Shown here: positions 44,795 to 54,045 of the stretch, piece by piece
Layout: the number at the start of each line of letters is the position of its first letter
How positions within the stretch are numbered: the first letter of the stretch is position 1
Assembly: GCA_016195825.1 (NCBI GenBank)
Contig: JACPYV010000080.1
Location: 1 to 62,116, forward strand
DNA from: Burkholderiales bacterium
GTDB taxonomy: Bacteria > Pseudomonadota > Gammaproteobacteria > Burkholderiales > Burkholderiaceae_C
DNA: 62,116 bases
Direction of reading: 5' to 3'
Made by a program: the position numbers and the translations under genes
The notes under the pieces: model-generated
What the model saw: the letters and a program-made list of their open reading frames with translations, nothing else
What the model was told of the DNA's origin: nothing
The model's database searches: none

Positions 44795-46285
44795 CTAAGA
44801 CGGCAGGCGGTCGAACCAGGGCTGGGCCGCCTCTAACTCGGCGGCCAGCTGCAGCAGCAGGCCGTCCTGACCCGGCGCGGCGACGAACTGCAGGCCCAGC
44901 GGCAGGCCGTCGGCCGTCCAGTGCAACGGCAGCGAGATGGCCGGCGTGCCGGTCAGGTTTGCGAGTTGGGTGAAGGGCACGTGGCGCAGGCTTTCGGTGG
45001 CCATCTGGCGGATGACGCCTTCCAGCAGGCCCGCCCGCTTCAGCAGCCCCAGCAAGCCCGACGCGCGCAGCCAGCCCAGCACGGCGATCTGCAGCGGCGG
45101 CGGGTCGCCCGTGCCATGCAGCACCGGCGGCGAGGCAAGCGTGGGTGTCAGGTAGAGGTCGTAGCGGGCGTGCAGCGCCGCCAGCGCACGCGCATAGTCG
45201 TTCCAGCGCAGCAACTCCAGCGTCAGGCGCTCGGCACTGGTGGCGCGGCCCAGCGTGGCGATGAGGCGGGTCAGCGGCTCGAAGTCCGCCTCGCGCCCCC
45301 CCCGGGTCACGGCCTGACTCAGTGCGGCCGGCACTTGGCCAAAGTAGAGGTGCAGGTAGCTGTTGGCCAGCGCGCGGCCGTCGATCTCGGGCTGGGCCGG
45401 TTCCACGATGTGGCCCAGCCCCTTCAGCAGCGCGACCGTGCGTTCGATGGCCAGCTTGGCCTCGTCGTGCACCGGCTCGGCTATGGGCGAATCGGCGAAC
45501 CAGGCGATGCGCAGCCGCCGCGGCGGACGGTGCATCTGGTCGACGAAGCGGGTGGCCGGTTCGGGCAGGGCGACCGGGTCACCAGGCTCGGGGCCGGCCA
45601 GAACGTCCAGCGCCAGTGCCGTGTCGCGCACGCTGCGGGAGATGACGCCCTCGCTGCAGGCGCCGAACCAGACCTCGCCGGCGCCGGGCCCGACGGAGAT
45701 CAGCCCGCGGGATGTCTTCAGGCCGACCAGACCGCAGCAGGCCGCGGGAATGCGGATGGAGCCCCCGCCGTCATTGCCCGCCGCCATGGGCACGACGCCC
45801 GCCGCGACGGCAGCCGCAGACCCGCCGCTGCTGCCGCCCGGCGTGCGGGCCGGGTCCCAGGGGTTGCTGCTGCGGCCGAACGCCAGCGGGTCGGTCACGC
45901 CCTTGAGGCCCAGCTCCGGCGCATTGGTCTTGCCGAAGATGACGAGGCCGGCGTCCAGCAGGCGGCGCACGACATGGGCGTGCTCGCGCGGCGGCGGCAG
46001 GCCGGCCAGCGCGCGGCTGCCCCAGCTAGTGCCCACGCCGGCGTAGTCCTGCGCCACGTCCTTGATGAGGCCGGGCACGCCGGCCAGCGGGCCGTTGCCG
46101 ACGCCGCGTGCCAGCTGTGCGCGGGCCTCGGCGTCCATCAGCCGGCAGACCGGGTTGAGCCCGGGCTGGACTTCGGCCAGTCGCGCCAGGGCCAGACCGA
46201 GCAGGTGCTCGGCGCTGACCCGACCGGCTGCCACCTCAGCGGCCAGGGCGGTGGCGTCGTAGTGGCGGTAGCTGGCGAAGTCCAT
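44795..46285 (-). CDS. Amidase (amidase signature family)
   Basis: 496 residues. The Ser-cisSer-Lys triad region is complete: Lys in GVPGLIKDVAQD (about 75), the Gly/Ser motif GGSSGGSAAAVAAG (about 155), and the nucleophile region GNDGGGSIRIPAACCGLVGLK. Hydrolyses an amide bond, similar to 6-aminohexanoate-cyclic-dimer hydrolases and aryl amidases; it is not GatA by context or insert pattern. Substrate unknown. It lies 6 nt downstream of guaC, on the same strand, probably cotranscribed. Confidence 0.9.
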   Translation of the reverse strand: MDFASYRHYDATALAAEVAAGRVSAEHLLGLALARLAEVQPGLNPVCRLMDAEARAQLARGVGNGPLAGVPGLIKDVAQDYAGVGTSWGSRALAGLPPPREHAHVVRRLLDAGLVIFGKTNAPELGLKGVTDPLAFGRSSNPWDPARTPGGSSGGSAAAVAAGVVPMAAGNDGGGSIRIPAACCGLVGLKTSRGLISVGPGAGEVWFGACSEGVISRSVRDTALALDVLAGPEPGDPVALPEPATRFVDQMHRPPRRLRIAWFADSPIAEPVHDEAKLAIERTVALLKGLGHIVEPAQPEIDGRALANSYLHLYFGQVPAALSQAVTRGGREADFEPLTRLIATLGRATSAERLTLELLRWNDYARALAALHARYDLYLTPTLASPPVLHGTGDPPPLQIAVLGWLRASGLLGLLKRAGLLEGVIRQMATESLRHVPFTQLANLTGTPAISLPLHWTADGLPLGLQFVAAPGQDGLLLQLAAELEAAQPWFDRLPS

Positions 46286-46291
46286 GGGGGC

Positions 46292-47269
46292 CTACATGAA
46301 GAGGTGTTCGCCGGCGTTCTCTCCGCCGAGCACCACGTAGTTGACCTTCTTCAGGTCCGCCAGCTGCGTGCCGCCCGAGTAGGAGATGGAGCTCTGCAAA
46401 TCCTCCTCCATCTCGCGCAGCGTGTCGCCCAGCCGGCCCTTGACAGGCTCCAGGATGCGCTTGCCTTCGACGTGGCGGTACTCGCCCTTGTTGAAGTCGG
46501 ACGCGGAGCCGTAGTACTCCTTGAAGAGCTTGCCGTCGACCTCCACCGTGGTGCCGGGCGATTCCTCGTGACCGGCGAACAGCGAGCCGATCATCACCAT
46601 GCTGGCACCAAAGCGCACGCTTTTGGCGATGTCGCCGTGGTGGCGGATACCGCCGTCCGCGACGATAGGCTTGGTGGCCACGCGGGCGCACCACTTCAGC
46701 GCCGACAGCTGCCAGCCGCCGGTGCCGAAGCCGGTCTTGAGCCGCGTGATGCAGACCTTGCCAGGGCCCACGCCCACCTTGGTCGCGTCCGCGCCCCAGT
46801 TCTCCAGGTCGATGACGCCCTCAGGCGTGCCCACGTTGCCGGCGATGACGAAGGCCTCGGGCAGCTTGTGCTTGATGTGGGCAATCATGCGCTGCACGCT
46901 CTCGGCATGGCCGTGGGCGATGTCGATGGTCAGGTAGTCGGCACCCACGCCTTCGGCGGCAAGCTGGTCGACCAGCTCGAAGTCGGCGGGCTTGACGCCC
47001 ACGCTCAACGACACCAGCAGGCCCTTGTCGCGCATCGACCTGGCGTAGGCCAGGCTGTCCAGGTCGAAGCGGTGCATCACGTAGAAGTAGCCCTCGCGGG
47101 CCAGCATCTCGGTGATGGGCTCGTCCACCACGGTCTTCATGTTGGCCGGCACCACCGGCAGCTTGAAGCGGTGCGGGCCGAACTGCACGGAGGTGTCGCA
47201 GTCGGAGCGGCTTTCCACGCGGCATTTGCGCGGCAGCAGCAGGATGTTGTCGTAGTCGAAGATTTCCAT
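46292..47269 (-). CDS. guaC: GMP reductase
   Basis: 325 residues. Converts GMP to IMP with NADPH. Start [16 protein letters not shown], catalytic Cys in [15 protein letters not shown] (about 172), phosphate loop [19 protein letters not shown] and flap-region [19 protein letters not shown]. The CITR rather than CTTR sequence and the length fit the Bacillus-type GuaC clade. No CBS domains, which separates it from IMP dehydrogenase. ATG 47269 selected; upstream open frame is not homologous. Confidence 0.94.
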   Translation of the reverse strand: MEIFDYDNILLLPRKCRVESRSDCDTSVQFGPHRFKLPVVPANMKTVVDEPITEMLAREGYFYVMHRFDLDSLAYARSMRDKGLLVSLSVGVKPADFELVDQLAAEGVGADYLTIDIAHGHAESVQRMIAHIKHKLPEAFVIAGNVGTPEGVIDLENWGADATKVGVGPGKVCITRLKTGFGTGGWQLSALKWCARVATKPIVADGGIRHHGDIAKSVRFGASMVMIGSLFAGHEESPGTTVEVDGKLFKEYYGSASDFNKGEYRHVEGKRILEPVKGRLGDTLREMEEDLQSSISYSGGTQLADLKKVNYVVLGGENAGEHLFM

Positions 47270-47371
47270 GTCAGTGGTGTTCACAGTTGCGGCGCGCGTT
47301 AGGCAGTGCGCGCCTGGGCTGCGAGCGCTTGACTTGGCTCTGCCGGCTTCGTGCCCGGTTTTGACGCGGAC

Positions 47372-47403
47372 AAAAAAAACCGGACGCCAAAATTTGGGCC
47401 CGG
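47372..47403 (-). terminator. Intrinsic terminator of the Nudix-DUF4406 gene
   Basis: On the minus strand an imperfect CCGGGCCCAAA / TTTTGGCGTCCGG hairpin is followed by eight T (47379-47372), just past the stop at 47413. Confidence 0.62.
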
Positions 47404-47412
47404 TGATTGATT

Positions 47413-48423
47413 CTACGCAGCCGCGGTGACCTCTGCCAGCTTCAGCCCTTGCAGCCCCTGCAGGCCGTGGTGGACGGTCAGCCCACGCGCCAACGCGGCC
47501 TTGACCATCCGGTCCGCCCCAGCGGAGTCGCCGCCGATGCGCAGCAGCAGGTCGCAGCGCTCCAGCACAGCCTGGGCGTGGGGATGGAAGAAGCGGTCCC
47601 AGACGAGGTCGCCGCGGCGGCCACCCGCGGCTTCGATCAGCGGCAGCGTGACCCACTCGCCCAGCAGCGGCACATGGCCCAGCGCCGCGACCTGCACGGC
47701 AGCGTCCTGCATCGCCCGCACGTTGGCGGCGATGGCGGCTTCGCGGTCACCCGTGCCGCTGCGGTAGGGCCCCGCGATGAAGACCAGCAGCTGCCCGTGC
47801 CCGGGCGGCGGGCCGAAGACATGGCGCTGGGCCCAGCGCAGCAGCATGATCGTCTTGGCGTCGACGATCTCGCCGACCTCGACCTGGCGCATGGCTTCGT
47901 CGAAGTCCAGTTCGAAGCGGGCGATGTCCTCGCCCTCGTCCAGCAGGCCACCCCCTTCGGAGAAGAGGTCGCCGTCCTCGTACTCGGCCGCGAAGAAGTG
48001 CAGCTTCTCGGTCACCGAGCCGGGGCTCATGTAGGCCTCGAACAGCGGCTGCACTTCGCGCAGCTTCACGCCGGCCTCCTGCTCGGCTTCGGCGCGGATG
48101 CAGCTGACCGGATCGGCCTCGTCCAGCAGCCCGGCCACGGCTTCCACCATCAGCCGCTGCCAGCCGTTGACGAACACCGGGTAGCGGAACTGCCGCGTCA
48201 GCAGCACGCGGCGGCGCGCGCGTTGGTAGAGCAGCAAGGCGGCGCCGTTGCCGCGGTCGTAGGTCTCGCGGTCCTGCGTCTGCCACTGGCCGTCGCTGCG
48301 CAGGAAGTCGAAGCGGGTGGTCTTGAGCGTGTACCAGTTGTCGGACAGCAGCCGCACCTGCTGGACGCGCACGCGCTCGGGCAGCGGCAGATCGGCGGTG
48401 CGGGTTTCTGTCGGTAATTGCAT
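47413..48423 (-). CDS. Nudix hydrolase (NudK/ADP-sugar type) fused to a DUF4406 domain
   Basis: 336 residues in two modules. Residues about 20-195 are a Nudix domain of the NudK class: [81 protein letters not shown]. Its Nudix box carries QE where the paired EE is expected. Residues about 205-320 ([25 protein letters not shown] ... [12 protein letters not shown]) match DUF4406, a nucleoside 2-deoxyribosyltransferase-like fold. The fusion implies two steps on one nucleotide-sugar or nucleotide. Divergent from a DeoR-type regulator with operator-like repeats between them. Confidence 0.83.
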   Translation of the reverse strand: MQLPTETRTADLPLPERVRVQQVRLLSDNWYTLKTTRFDFLRSDGQWQTQDRETYDRGNGAALLLYQRARRRVLLTRQFRYPVFVNGWQRLMVEAVAGLLDEADPVSCIRAEAEQEAGVKLREVQPLFEAYMSPGSVTEKLHFFAAEYEDGDLFSEGGGLLDEGEDIARFELDFDEAMRQVEVGEIVDAKTIMLLRWAQRHVFGPPPGHGQLLVFIAGPYRSGTGDREAAIAANVRAMQDAAVQVAALGHVPLLGEWVTLPLIEAAGGRRGDLVWDRFFHPHAQAVLERCDLLLRIGGDSAGADRMVKAALARGLTVHHGLQGLQGLKLAEVTAAA

Positions 48424-48449
48424 GAAAGTTCCTGAAGTGTTATCAAATC

Positions 48450-48477
48450 ATGCAAAATAATGCAAAACCACGCAAGC
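48450..48477. promoter_or_regulatory. Tandem 10-bp direct repeats, candidate DeoR-type operator
   Basis: TGCAAAATAA, TGCAAAACCA and CGCAAGCCCA follow each other with exactly one-helical-turn phasing in the 60-bp spacer between the Nudix-DUF4406 and DeoR genes. This favours cooperative binding by a regulator on one DNA face. Confidence 0.45.
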
Positions 48478-48483
48478 CCAAAG

Positions 48484-49245
48484 ATGCTGACCGAGCAACG
48501 CCATCTGGCCATCCTGGACGAACTGCGGCTCACCGGCCGTGTGCTGGCCCGCGAGCTGGCCGAGCGGCTGCAGGTATCGGAGGACACCGTCCGCCGCGAC
48601 CTGCGTGAGCTGTCCGCGCGCGGCGCGCTACAGCGTGTGCATGGCGGCGCGCTGCCGCTGTCGCCGGCGCTGGCCAACCTCGCGCGGCGCAGCGAGATCG
48701 CGCTGGACGAGAAGCAGGCACTGGGTCGCCATGCCGCCTCGCTGGTGGCCGACGGGCAACTGGTCTTTGTCGACGGCGGCACCAGCACGCTGGCCATGGT
48801 CAGGCAGCTGTCCCCCACGTTGCGCGCCACGGTGGCCACACACAGCCCCGTCATCGCCGCGGCGCTCATCGAGCACCCGACCGTGGAAGTGCTGATGCTT
48901 GGCGGGCGATTGTTCAAGCATTCCGGCGTGGCCGTCGGCGCGGGCGTGGCCCAGGCCATCCAGGCGCTGCGGGCGGACTGCTATTTCCTCGGCGTGACCG
49001 GCGTGGACGCCGGGTTCGGCCTGTCTACCGGCGACGCCGAGGAAGCCCAGGTCAAGGCGCTGCTGATGGCCAGCGCGGCCGAGACGGTGCTGATGGCCAG
49101 CAGCGACAAACTCGGCAAGGTATCGCCCTACCGCGTGGCGCCGCTGTCGGCACTTTCCACGCTGATCGTCACGCCCCAGGCTGATCCAGCCGCGCTGCAG
49201 GCCTTGCGCTTGCCGGGCCTGGAAGTCGTCGTCAGTGGTGATTGA
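48484..49245 (+). CDS. DeoR-family transcriptional regulator
   Basis: 253 residues. N-terminal helix-turn-helix LTEQRHLAILDELRLTGRVLARELAERLQVSEDTVRRDL-type, containing the DeoR signature SEDTVRRDLRELSARG followed by RVHGGALP, then the sugar-phosphate-binding domain with FVDGGTSTLAMVRQL and VTGVDAGFGLSTGDAEEAQ. ATG 48484 is chosen because family members begin MLTEQR; ATG 48460 would lie inside the repeat cluster. Ligand is likely a phosphorylated sugar or nucleoside. Candidate target: the divergent Nudix-DUF4406 gene and itself. Confidence 0.92.
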   Translation: MLTEQRHLAILDELRLTGRVLARELAERLQVSEDTVRRDLRELSARGALQRVHGGALPLSPALANLARRSEIALDEKQALGRHAASLVADGQLVFVDGGTSTLAMVRQLSPTLRATVATHSPVIAAALIEHPTVEVLMLGGRLFKHSGVAVGAGVAQAIQALRADCYFLGVTGVDAGFGLSTGDAEEAQVKALLMASAAETVLMASSDKLGKVSPYRVAPLSALSTLIVTPQADPAALQALRLPGLEVVVSGD

Positions 49246-50542
49246 ATATTTTGCGGTGGATGCGCCGCGTGGTCTGCCAGACCAGCAGCAGCACGACCGG
49301 GATAGACGCGCCCGCCGCGAGCTCCGGGCTGACCGGCAGCCAGCCCTCCGCCTTCAGCGCCTTGGCGCCGTACAGCAGCAGGCTGACGACGTAATAGGTG
49401 ATGGCCGCAAGCGACAGCCCTTCCACGGTGGCCTGCATGCGCAACTGCGTGCGCTGGCCATCGCCCAGCTGGGCCAGCAGCTGCTGGTTCTGCGCCTCTG
49501 TGGCGATGTCCACGCGCGTGCGCAGCAAGGCGCTGGCGCGTGAGATGCGCTGCGACAAGCCGGCCAGCCGTTGCGCCGTCGCGCTGACGGTGCCGATGGC
49601 GGGCGACAGCCTGCGCTGCATGAATTCGCCCAGCGACTGCGTACCCGCCACCTTGCCCTCGTGCAGCTCGTCGATGCGGGCCTGGACGATGGCGTGATAG
49701 GCCTGGGTCGCGGCGAAGCGGTACTGGTGCGCGGCCGTCGCATGCTCGATGCGTGCCGCCGTGGAGATCAGGTCGTCGAGCAACTCGGCCTCCGACGCGC
49801 CGCGCCGCTCCAGCCGCGCGGTGATGTCGGCCAGCGTGGCCTCCACGTCGGCCAGTGTCGCGCCCAGCGACTTGGCCGCCGGCAGGCCGCGCAGCGCCAT
49901 CAGCCGGTAGGTCTCCAGCTCCAGCAGGCGTTGGCAGATGCGGCCGGCGCGCGTTTCGGGCGTGCCGGGCTCGGCCAGCACGACGATGTGCTCGAAACCA
50001 CTCGCCCGCAGGCAGAAGTCGGTCACCACCAGGGAGTGGCCGCCCATCGTCGATGCGACGGTGGCGTGCGCGCCGAACCAGGCCTGTGCCTCGGCCAGCG
50101 CGCTGGGTGCGAAGGTCAGCGGCCGTTCCAGCATGACCAGCTTGATCGCCGCGAAGGTGCGGCCCGGGATGCGGCCCAGCCAGTCCGGCGCGATGCGCAG
50201 GGCCAGGCCGTCCAGTGTCTGCGCGTTGGGCTCGGCGTCAGCAGGCAGCGGCTGCACGACCGAGTAGCGCGTGAACTCAGCATGGCGCTCCCACTTCAGC
50301 GAGAACGCGCCGCAGCGCAGGCGCAGGAAGTTCGCATTCAGTGCATCCTCGGGCAGGTCGTGCTGGCCGGGCAGCTGGCGCAGGTGAGCATGCTCGTCGG
50401 CGCGGCTGATGCCGTCGTTCAGCACGGCCACGTAGACGATGACGGCCGGCAACCGGATGCGCGCCGGCGGGCGGGCATGCACCTCGTTGTGCAGGGCCAG
50501 TCGCAGGGCGTCGTCAGCGGGAAGGGCGTGGTCTTCGTGCAT
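49232..50542 (-). CDS. DUF3422 membrane-anchored protein
   Basis: 436 residues. Starts with LALHNEVHARPPARI, the defining DUF3422 motif, and continues with MGGHSLVVTDFCLRASGFEHIVVL and RLLELETYRLMALRGLPAAK, as in that family. A coiled-coil middle (about 260-370) is followed by two C-terminal TM helices (AAITYYVVSLLLYGAK; ASIPVVLLLVW). Layout suggests a cytoplasmic body tethered to the inner membrane. Function unknown. Its 3' end overlaps the convergent DeoR gene by 14 nt. Confidence 0.88.
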   Translation of the reverse strand: MHEDHALPADDALRLALHNEVHARPPARIRLPAVIVYVAVLNDGISRADEHAHLRQLPGQHDLPEDALNANFLRLRCGAFSLKWERHAEFTRYSVVQPLPADAEPNAQTLDGLALRIAPDWLGRIPGRTFAAIKLVMLERPLTFAPSALAEAQAWFGAHATVASTMGGHSLVVTDFCLRASGFEHIVVLAEPGTPETRAGRICQRLLELETYRLMALRGLPAAKSLGATLADVEATLADITARLERRGASEAELLDDLISTAARIEHATAAHQYRFAATQAYHAIVQARIDELHEGKVAGTQSLGEFMQRRLSPAIGTVSATAQRLAGLSQRISRASALLRTRVDIATEAQNQQLLAQLGDGQRTQLRMQATVEGLSLAAITYYVVSLLLYGAKALKAEGWLPVSPELAAGASIPVVLLLVWQTTRRIHRKIFNHH

Positions 50543-50634
50543 AGGCCCCAGGCTAGTGCCTAGAGAGGGCACCAGGATGGCTCAGTAAAATTTCAGGCTT
50601 CGTACTTCAGCAGGCGGCGGCTTCCGTCTTCAAT

Positions 50635-51768
50635 ATGCAAGCTTCATTCCCGGCCGTGGTCATCAGCGGCACCGGCCTGTACCGCCCGCCCCATGTCATC
50701 ACCAACGCGGAGCTGGTCGAGGCCTTCAATGCCTACGCCGACCTGCAGAACGCCCAGCACGCCGAGGCCATCGCGGCTGGCGAACGCACGGCGCTGACGC
50801 ATTCCAGCGTCGAGTTCATCGAGAAAGCCTCGGGCATCAAGCAGCGCTACGTCATCGAAAAGGACGGCGTGCTGGACCCCGCCCGCATGTACCCGCGCTT
50901 CACGCCGCGTGGCGACAACGAGATCTCGCTGATGGCCGAGATCGCCGTCGACGCGGCCAAAAAGGCGCTGGCGCAGGCCGGCAAGACCGGTGCCGACATC
51001 GACGCCGTGCTGTGCTCCAGTGCCAACATGCAGCGCGCCTACCCGGCGATGGCCGTCGAGATCCAGCAGGCGCTGGGCGCGGGCGGCTACGGCTTCGACA
51101 TGAACGTGGCCTGCTCATCGGCCACCTTTGCGCTGGAGCAGGCCTTCAACGCGGTGCGTTCGGGTGCGTCCAAATGCGTGCTGGTCGTCAACCCCGAGAT
51201 CACGTCGGCCCACCTGGAATGGCGCGACCGCGACTGCCACTTCATCTTCGGTGACGTCTGCACAGCCCTCATCGTCGAGCGTGCGGAGACGGCGACCGGG
51301 CCGGACCAGTGGGAGATCCTGGGCACCCAGCTCGCCACGCAGTTCAGCAGCAACATCCGCAACAACTTCGGCTTCATGAACCGTGCCGAGGACCGCGACC
51401 CCAGCGCTCGCGACCTGACCTTCTATCAAGAAGGCCGCAAGGTCTTCAAGGAAGTGGTGCCCATGGCTGCGGCCCACATCGAGGCGCACCTGGGCAAGCT
51501 GGGCCTGGAGCCCACGCAGATGCGCCGCTTCTGGCTGCACCAGGCCAACCTGGGCATGAACCAGCTGGTCATCAAGAAGCTGGTGGGCGGTGAAGCGGGC
51601 AGCGACATCGCGCCGCTGATCCTGAACGAGTACGCGAACACCGCATCGGCCGGCTCCATCATCGCCTTCCACCACCACCGCGCCGACCTGGCAACCGGCG
51701 ATACGGGCGTCATCTGCTCCTTTGGTGCCGGCTACTCCATCGGCAGCGTGGTCGTCAGAAAGCGCTAG
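50635..51768 (+). CDS. FabH-like beta-ketoacyl-ACP synthase III
   Basis: 377 residues, longer than E. coli FabH (317). Catalytic triad visible: Cys in DMNVACSSATFALEQAF (about 159), His in RFWLHQANLGMN (about 302) and Asn in NEYANTASAGSI (about 335). The N-terminus GTGLYRPPHVITNAELVEAFN and an insertion around 40-60 distinguish the long FabH-like paralogues common in Burkholderiales. It performs a decarboxylative condensation initiating acyl-chain or specialised chain synthesis. It stands alone, not in a fab cluster, so a role outside primary fatty acid synthesis is possible. Stop codon shares CTAG with the convergent gene. Confidence 0.88.
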   Translation: MQASFPAVVISGTGLYRPPHVITNAELVEAFNAYADLQNAQHAEAIAAGERTALTHSSVEFIEKASGIKQRYVIEKDGVLDPARMYPRFTPRGDNEISLMAEIAVDAAKKALAQAGKTGADIDAVLCSSANMQRAYPAMAVEIQQALGAGGYGFDMNVACSSATFALEQAFNAVRSGASKCVLVVNPEITSAHLEWRDRDCHFIFGDVCTALIVERAETATGPDQWEILGTQLATQFSSNIRNNFGFMNRAEDRDPSARDLTFYQEGRKVFKEVVPMAAAHIEAHLGKLGLEPTQMRRFWLHQANLGMNQLVIKKLVGGEAGSDIAPLILNEYANTASAGSIIAFHHHRADLATGDTGVICSFGAGYSIGSVVVRKR

Positions 51769-52520
51769 AACCGCAGCGACAGCCCGACCGTCCACGCCCA
51801 GTCGGGCGTGGTGCGGTTCAGGCCGCGGAACACGGCCGTGTCAAGCTGGACGTCGTTTGTGACCTGCCAGGCCACACCGGTACCGGCCGTGACGACGTTG
51901 CCGCCGTTGCGCGCCGAGGCCAGCTGCTGGCCGGCGATCTCGGCGAAGCCGTGCAGCGTCTCGCCCAGCGGGATGCCCAAGCTGGCCGACAGCACACCGG
52001 CCGTGTAGCGCTGGTCGGCGTCGTTGCGGGCGGTGATCAGGCCGGCCATGGTGCCCAGCGTGTAGCCGGCCGGCAGTTGCCATTGCGCCAGGAAGTTCAG
52101 CGACGGCCTCAGGCCACGGCCTTTGAACGGCCCGCTGCCCGTGGGCGTCTGCAGGTCGAACAGCAATGCCAGGCCGGGCCGGTTCTCGTCGCCGTCCTGC
52201 ATCAGCCACTTGAACCCCAGCCCCAGGTCGCCGCGGCCGCTGGCGTCCGGCTCGCGCTGGCGCAGCGCGCCCGTGCTGTCCAGCCGCAGCTCCAGGTCGT
52301 GGCCCACACCCAGGCGCAGCAGCGTCGGCGTCGAGCGCAGCCGCGTCGTCGCGCCGTCGGCCTTGTCGCGCTGCCAGGCGCCGCTGGTCTCTATCTGGAA
52401 ACGGCCGGCGGCCAGCACGTCGGGGCCGTTGGTGAAATCGGGCCGGTCGGGCGAGATCGCGTCGTCGGCTTGGGCGGCCATGCATGCACTGAGCAGCGTC
52501 GCGAGGAACAGGGCTTTCAT
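51765..52520 (-). CDS. Outer-membrane beta-barrel protein of the phenol-MetA/transporter family
   Basis: 251 residues. Signal peptide about 1-22 (LFLATLLSACMAAQADD). The mature start ISPDRPDFTNGPDVLAAGRFQIETSG is the typical entry of the family labelled MetA-pathway of phenol degradation / transporter, and the rest shows alternating amphipathic strands ending LSLRF with terminal aromatic Phe. Predicted outer-membrane channel. Substrate unknown; nothing catabolic is encoded nearby. Confidence 0.78.
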   Translation of the reverse strand: MKALFLATLLSACMAAQADDAISPDRPDFTNGPDVLAAGRFQIETSGAWQRDKADGATTRLRSTPTLLRLGVGHDLELRLDSTGALRQREPDASGRGDLGLGFKWLMQDGDENRPGLALLFDLQTPTGSGPFKGRGLRPSLNFLAQWQLPAGYTLGTMAGLITARNDADQRYTAGVLSASLGIPLGETLHGFAEIAGQQLASARNGGNVVTAGTGVAWQVTNDVQLDTAVFRGLNRTTPDWAWTVGLSLRF

Positions 52521-52603
52521 GGCCGCCATTCTGGCCATCGCGGTGGCGCCGCGGCTTGCGGCGCGCTTGCTGGGCGGGTCCCTGCATCGGCTATCGTGCC
52601 GGC

Positions 52604-54037
52604 ATGAGCGACCTGACCTTCTTCTGGCACGACTACGAGACCTTCGGCCGCGTGCCGCGCCGCGACCGGCCTGCCCAGTTCGCCGGCTTGCGTACCGACG
52701 CTGAACTGAACGAGATCGGCGAGCCGTTGATGCTGTACTGCCAGCCCGAGCCCGACTTCCTGCCCGACCCCGAGGCCTGCCTGCTGACTGGCATCCTGCC
52801 GCAGCACTGTCTGGCCCAGGGCGTGCCCGAGCACGAGTTCGCCGCCAGCATCGAGACCGTGCTGGCGCTGCCCGGCACGGTGGGCGTGGGTTACAACTCC
52901 ATCCGCTTCGACGACGAGGTGACTCGCCACCTGTTCTGGCGCAACCTCATCGATCCCTATGCCCGCGAATGGCAGAACGGCTGCGGCCGCTGGGACCTGC
53001 TGGACGTGGTGCGCTGCGCCTACGCGCTGCGGCCCGACGGGATCGAATGGCCGAAGCATGAAGACGGCCGCCCTAGCTTCAAGCTGGAGCACCTGACCGT
53101 CGCCAACGGCATCGGCCACGAGGCTGCCCACGATGCGCTGTCGGACGTGCGCGCCACCGTGGCGCTGGCGCGCAAGCTGCGCCAGTCCCAGCCCAAGCTG
53201 TGGGACTTCTGCCTGAAGCTGCGCACCAAGCAGGCCGTGTGGGACGAGATCGGCGTCGGCAAACCCTTCCTTCACATCTCCGGCATGTACGGCCCCGAGC
53301 GTGGCTGCATCGCCGTCGTCTGGCCGCTGGCGCCGCACCCGACCAATAAGAACGAGCTGATCGTCTGGGACTGCTCGGTTGACCCCAGCGAGTTGCTGAC
53401 ACTGAACGCCGAAGCCATCCGCGCGCGCATGTTCATCAAGCAGGACGCGCTGCCTGAAGGCGTCACGCGCCTGCCCATCAAGACCATCCACGTCAACAAG
53501 AGCCCCATCGTCATCGGCAACCTGAAGACGCTGAGCCCGGCGATGGCCGAGCGCTGGGGGCATGACGTCGAGGCGCAACTGGCCAACGTCAGGTTGCTGG
53601 CCGAGAAGGGCCGGTTGCTGGACGGCATGTGGGCCGACGTCTTCCAGCGCGAGCCTTTCGCGCCGGCCGACGTGGACGAAGACCTGTACGGCGGCTTCCT
53701 CGCCAACGAGGACCGCCGCGCGCTAAACCGCGTGCGCACGACGCCGCCCGAGCAGCTTGCCGAGCGTGCCGCGCAGGGCAAGCTGGCCTTTGAGGACGGG
53801 CGGCTGGACGAGCTGGTGTTCCGTTGGCGCGCGCGCAACTTCCCGGCGACCCTGTCGGCCGAGGATGCCGAACGCTGGCAGGCCCACCTGGCTGCGCGCC
53901 TTCACGAAGGCGAGGGCGGCGCGCAGACGCTGGCGGCGTTCATGGAGCGCCTCGACCAACTGGGCGAGACCGCTGACGAACGGGGTGAGGGCATCCTGTC
54001 TGCGCTTTACGACTACGCGGAGCAGATTGCGCCGTAG
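52604..54037 (+). CDS. sbcB: Exodeoxyribonuclease I
   Basis: 477 residues. 3'-5' single-strand DNA exonuclease used in recombination and mismatch repair. DEDDh catalytic residues: FFWHDYETFG (Asp and Glu), GYNSIRFDDEVTRHLFWRN (Asp) and HEAAHDALSDVRAT (His and Asp). A central SH3-like and C-terminal helical region follow, and length agrees with E. coli ExoI (475). ATG 52604 selected; the upstream open frame overlaps the divergent signal-peptide gene. Confidence 0.95.
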   Translation: MSDLTFFWHDYETFGRVPRRDRPAQFAGLRTDAELNEIGEPLMLYCQPEPDFLPDPEACLLTGILPQHCLAQGVPEHEFAASIETVLALPGTVGVGYNSIRFDDEVTRHLFWRNLIDPYAREWQNGCGRWDLLDVVRCAYALRPDGIEWPKHEDGRPSFKLEHLTVANGIGHEAAHDALSDVRATVALARKLRQSQPKLWDFCLKLRTKQAVWDEIGVGKPFLHISGMYGPERGCIAVVWPLAPHPTNKNELIVWDCSVDPSELLTLNAEAIRARMFIKQDALPEGVTRLPIKTIHVNKSPIVIGNLKTLSPAMAERWGHDVEAQLANVRLLAEKGRLLDGMWADVFQREPFAPADVDEDLYGGFLANEDRRALNRVRTTPPEQLAERAAQGKLAFEDGRLDELVFRWRARNFPATLSAEDAERWQAHLAARLHEGEGGAQTLAAFMERLDQLGETADERGEGILSALYDYAEQIAP

Positions 54038-54045
54038 CGCTGCGG

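Noticed and set aside
44784..44808. Weak GCCTGC...GCAGGC hairpin between the kinase and amidase genes
   Set aside because: Only 6 bp with a long loop and no T tract, so not called a terminator.
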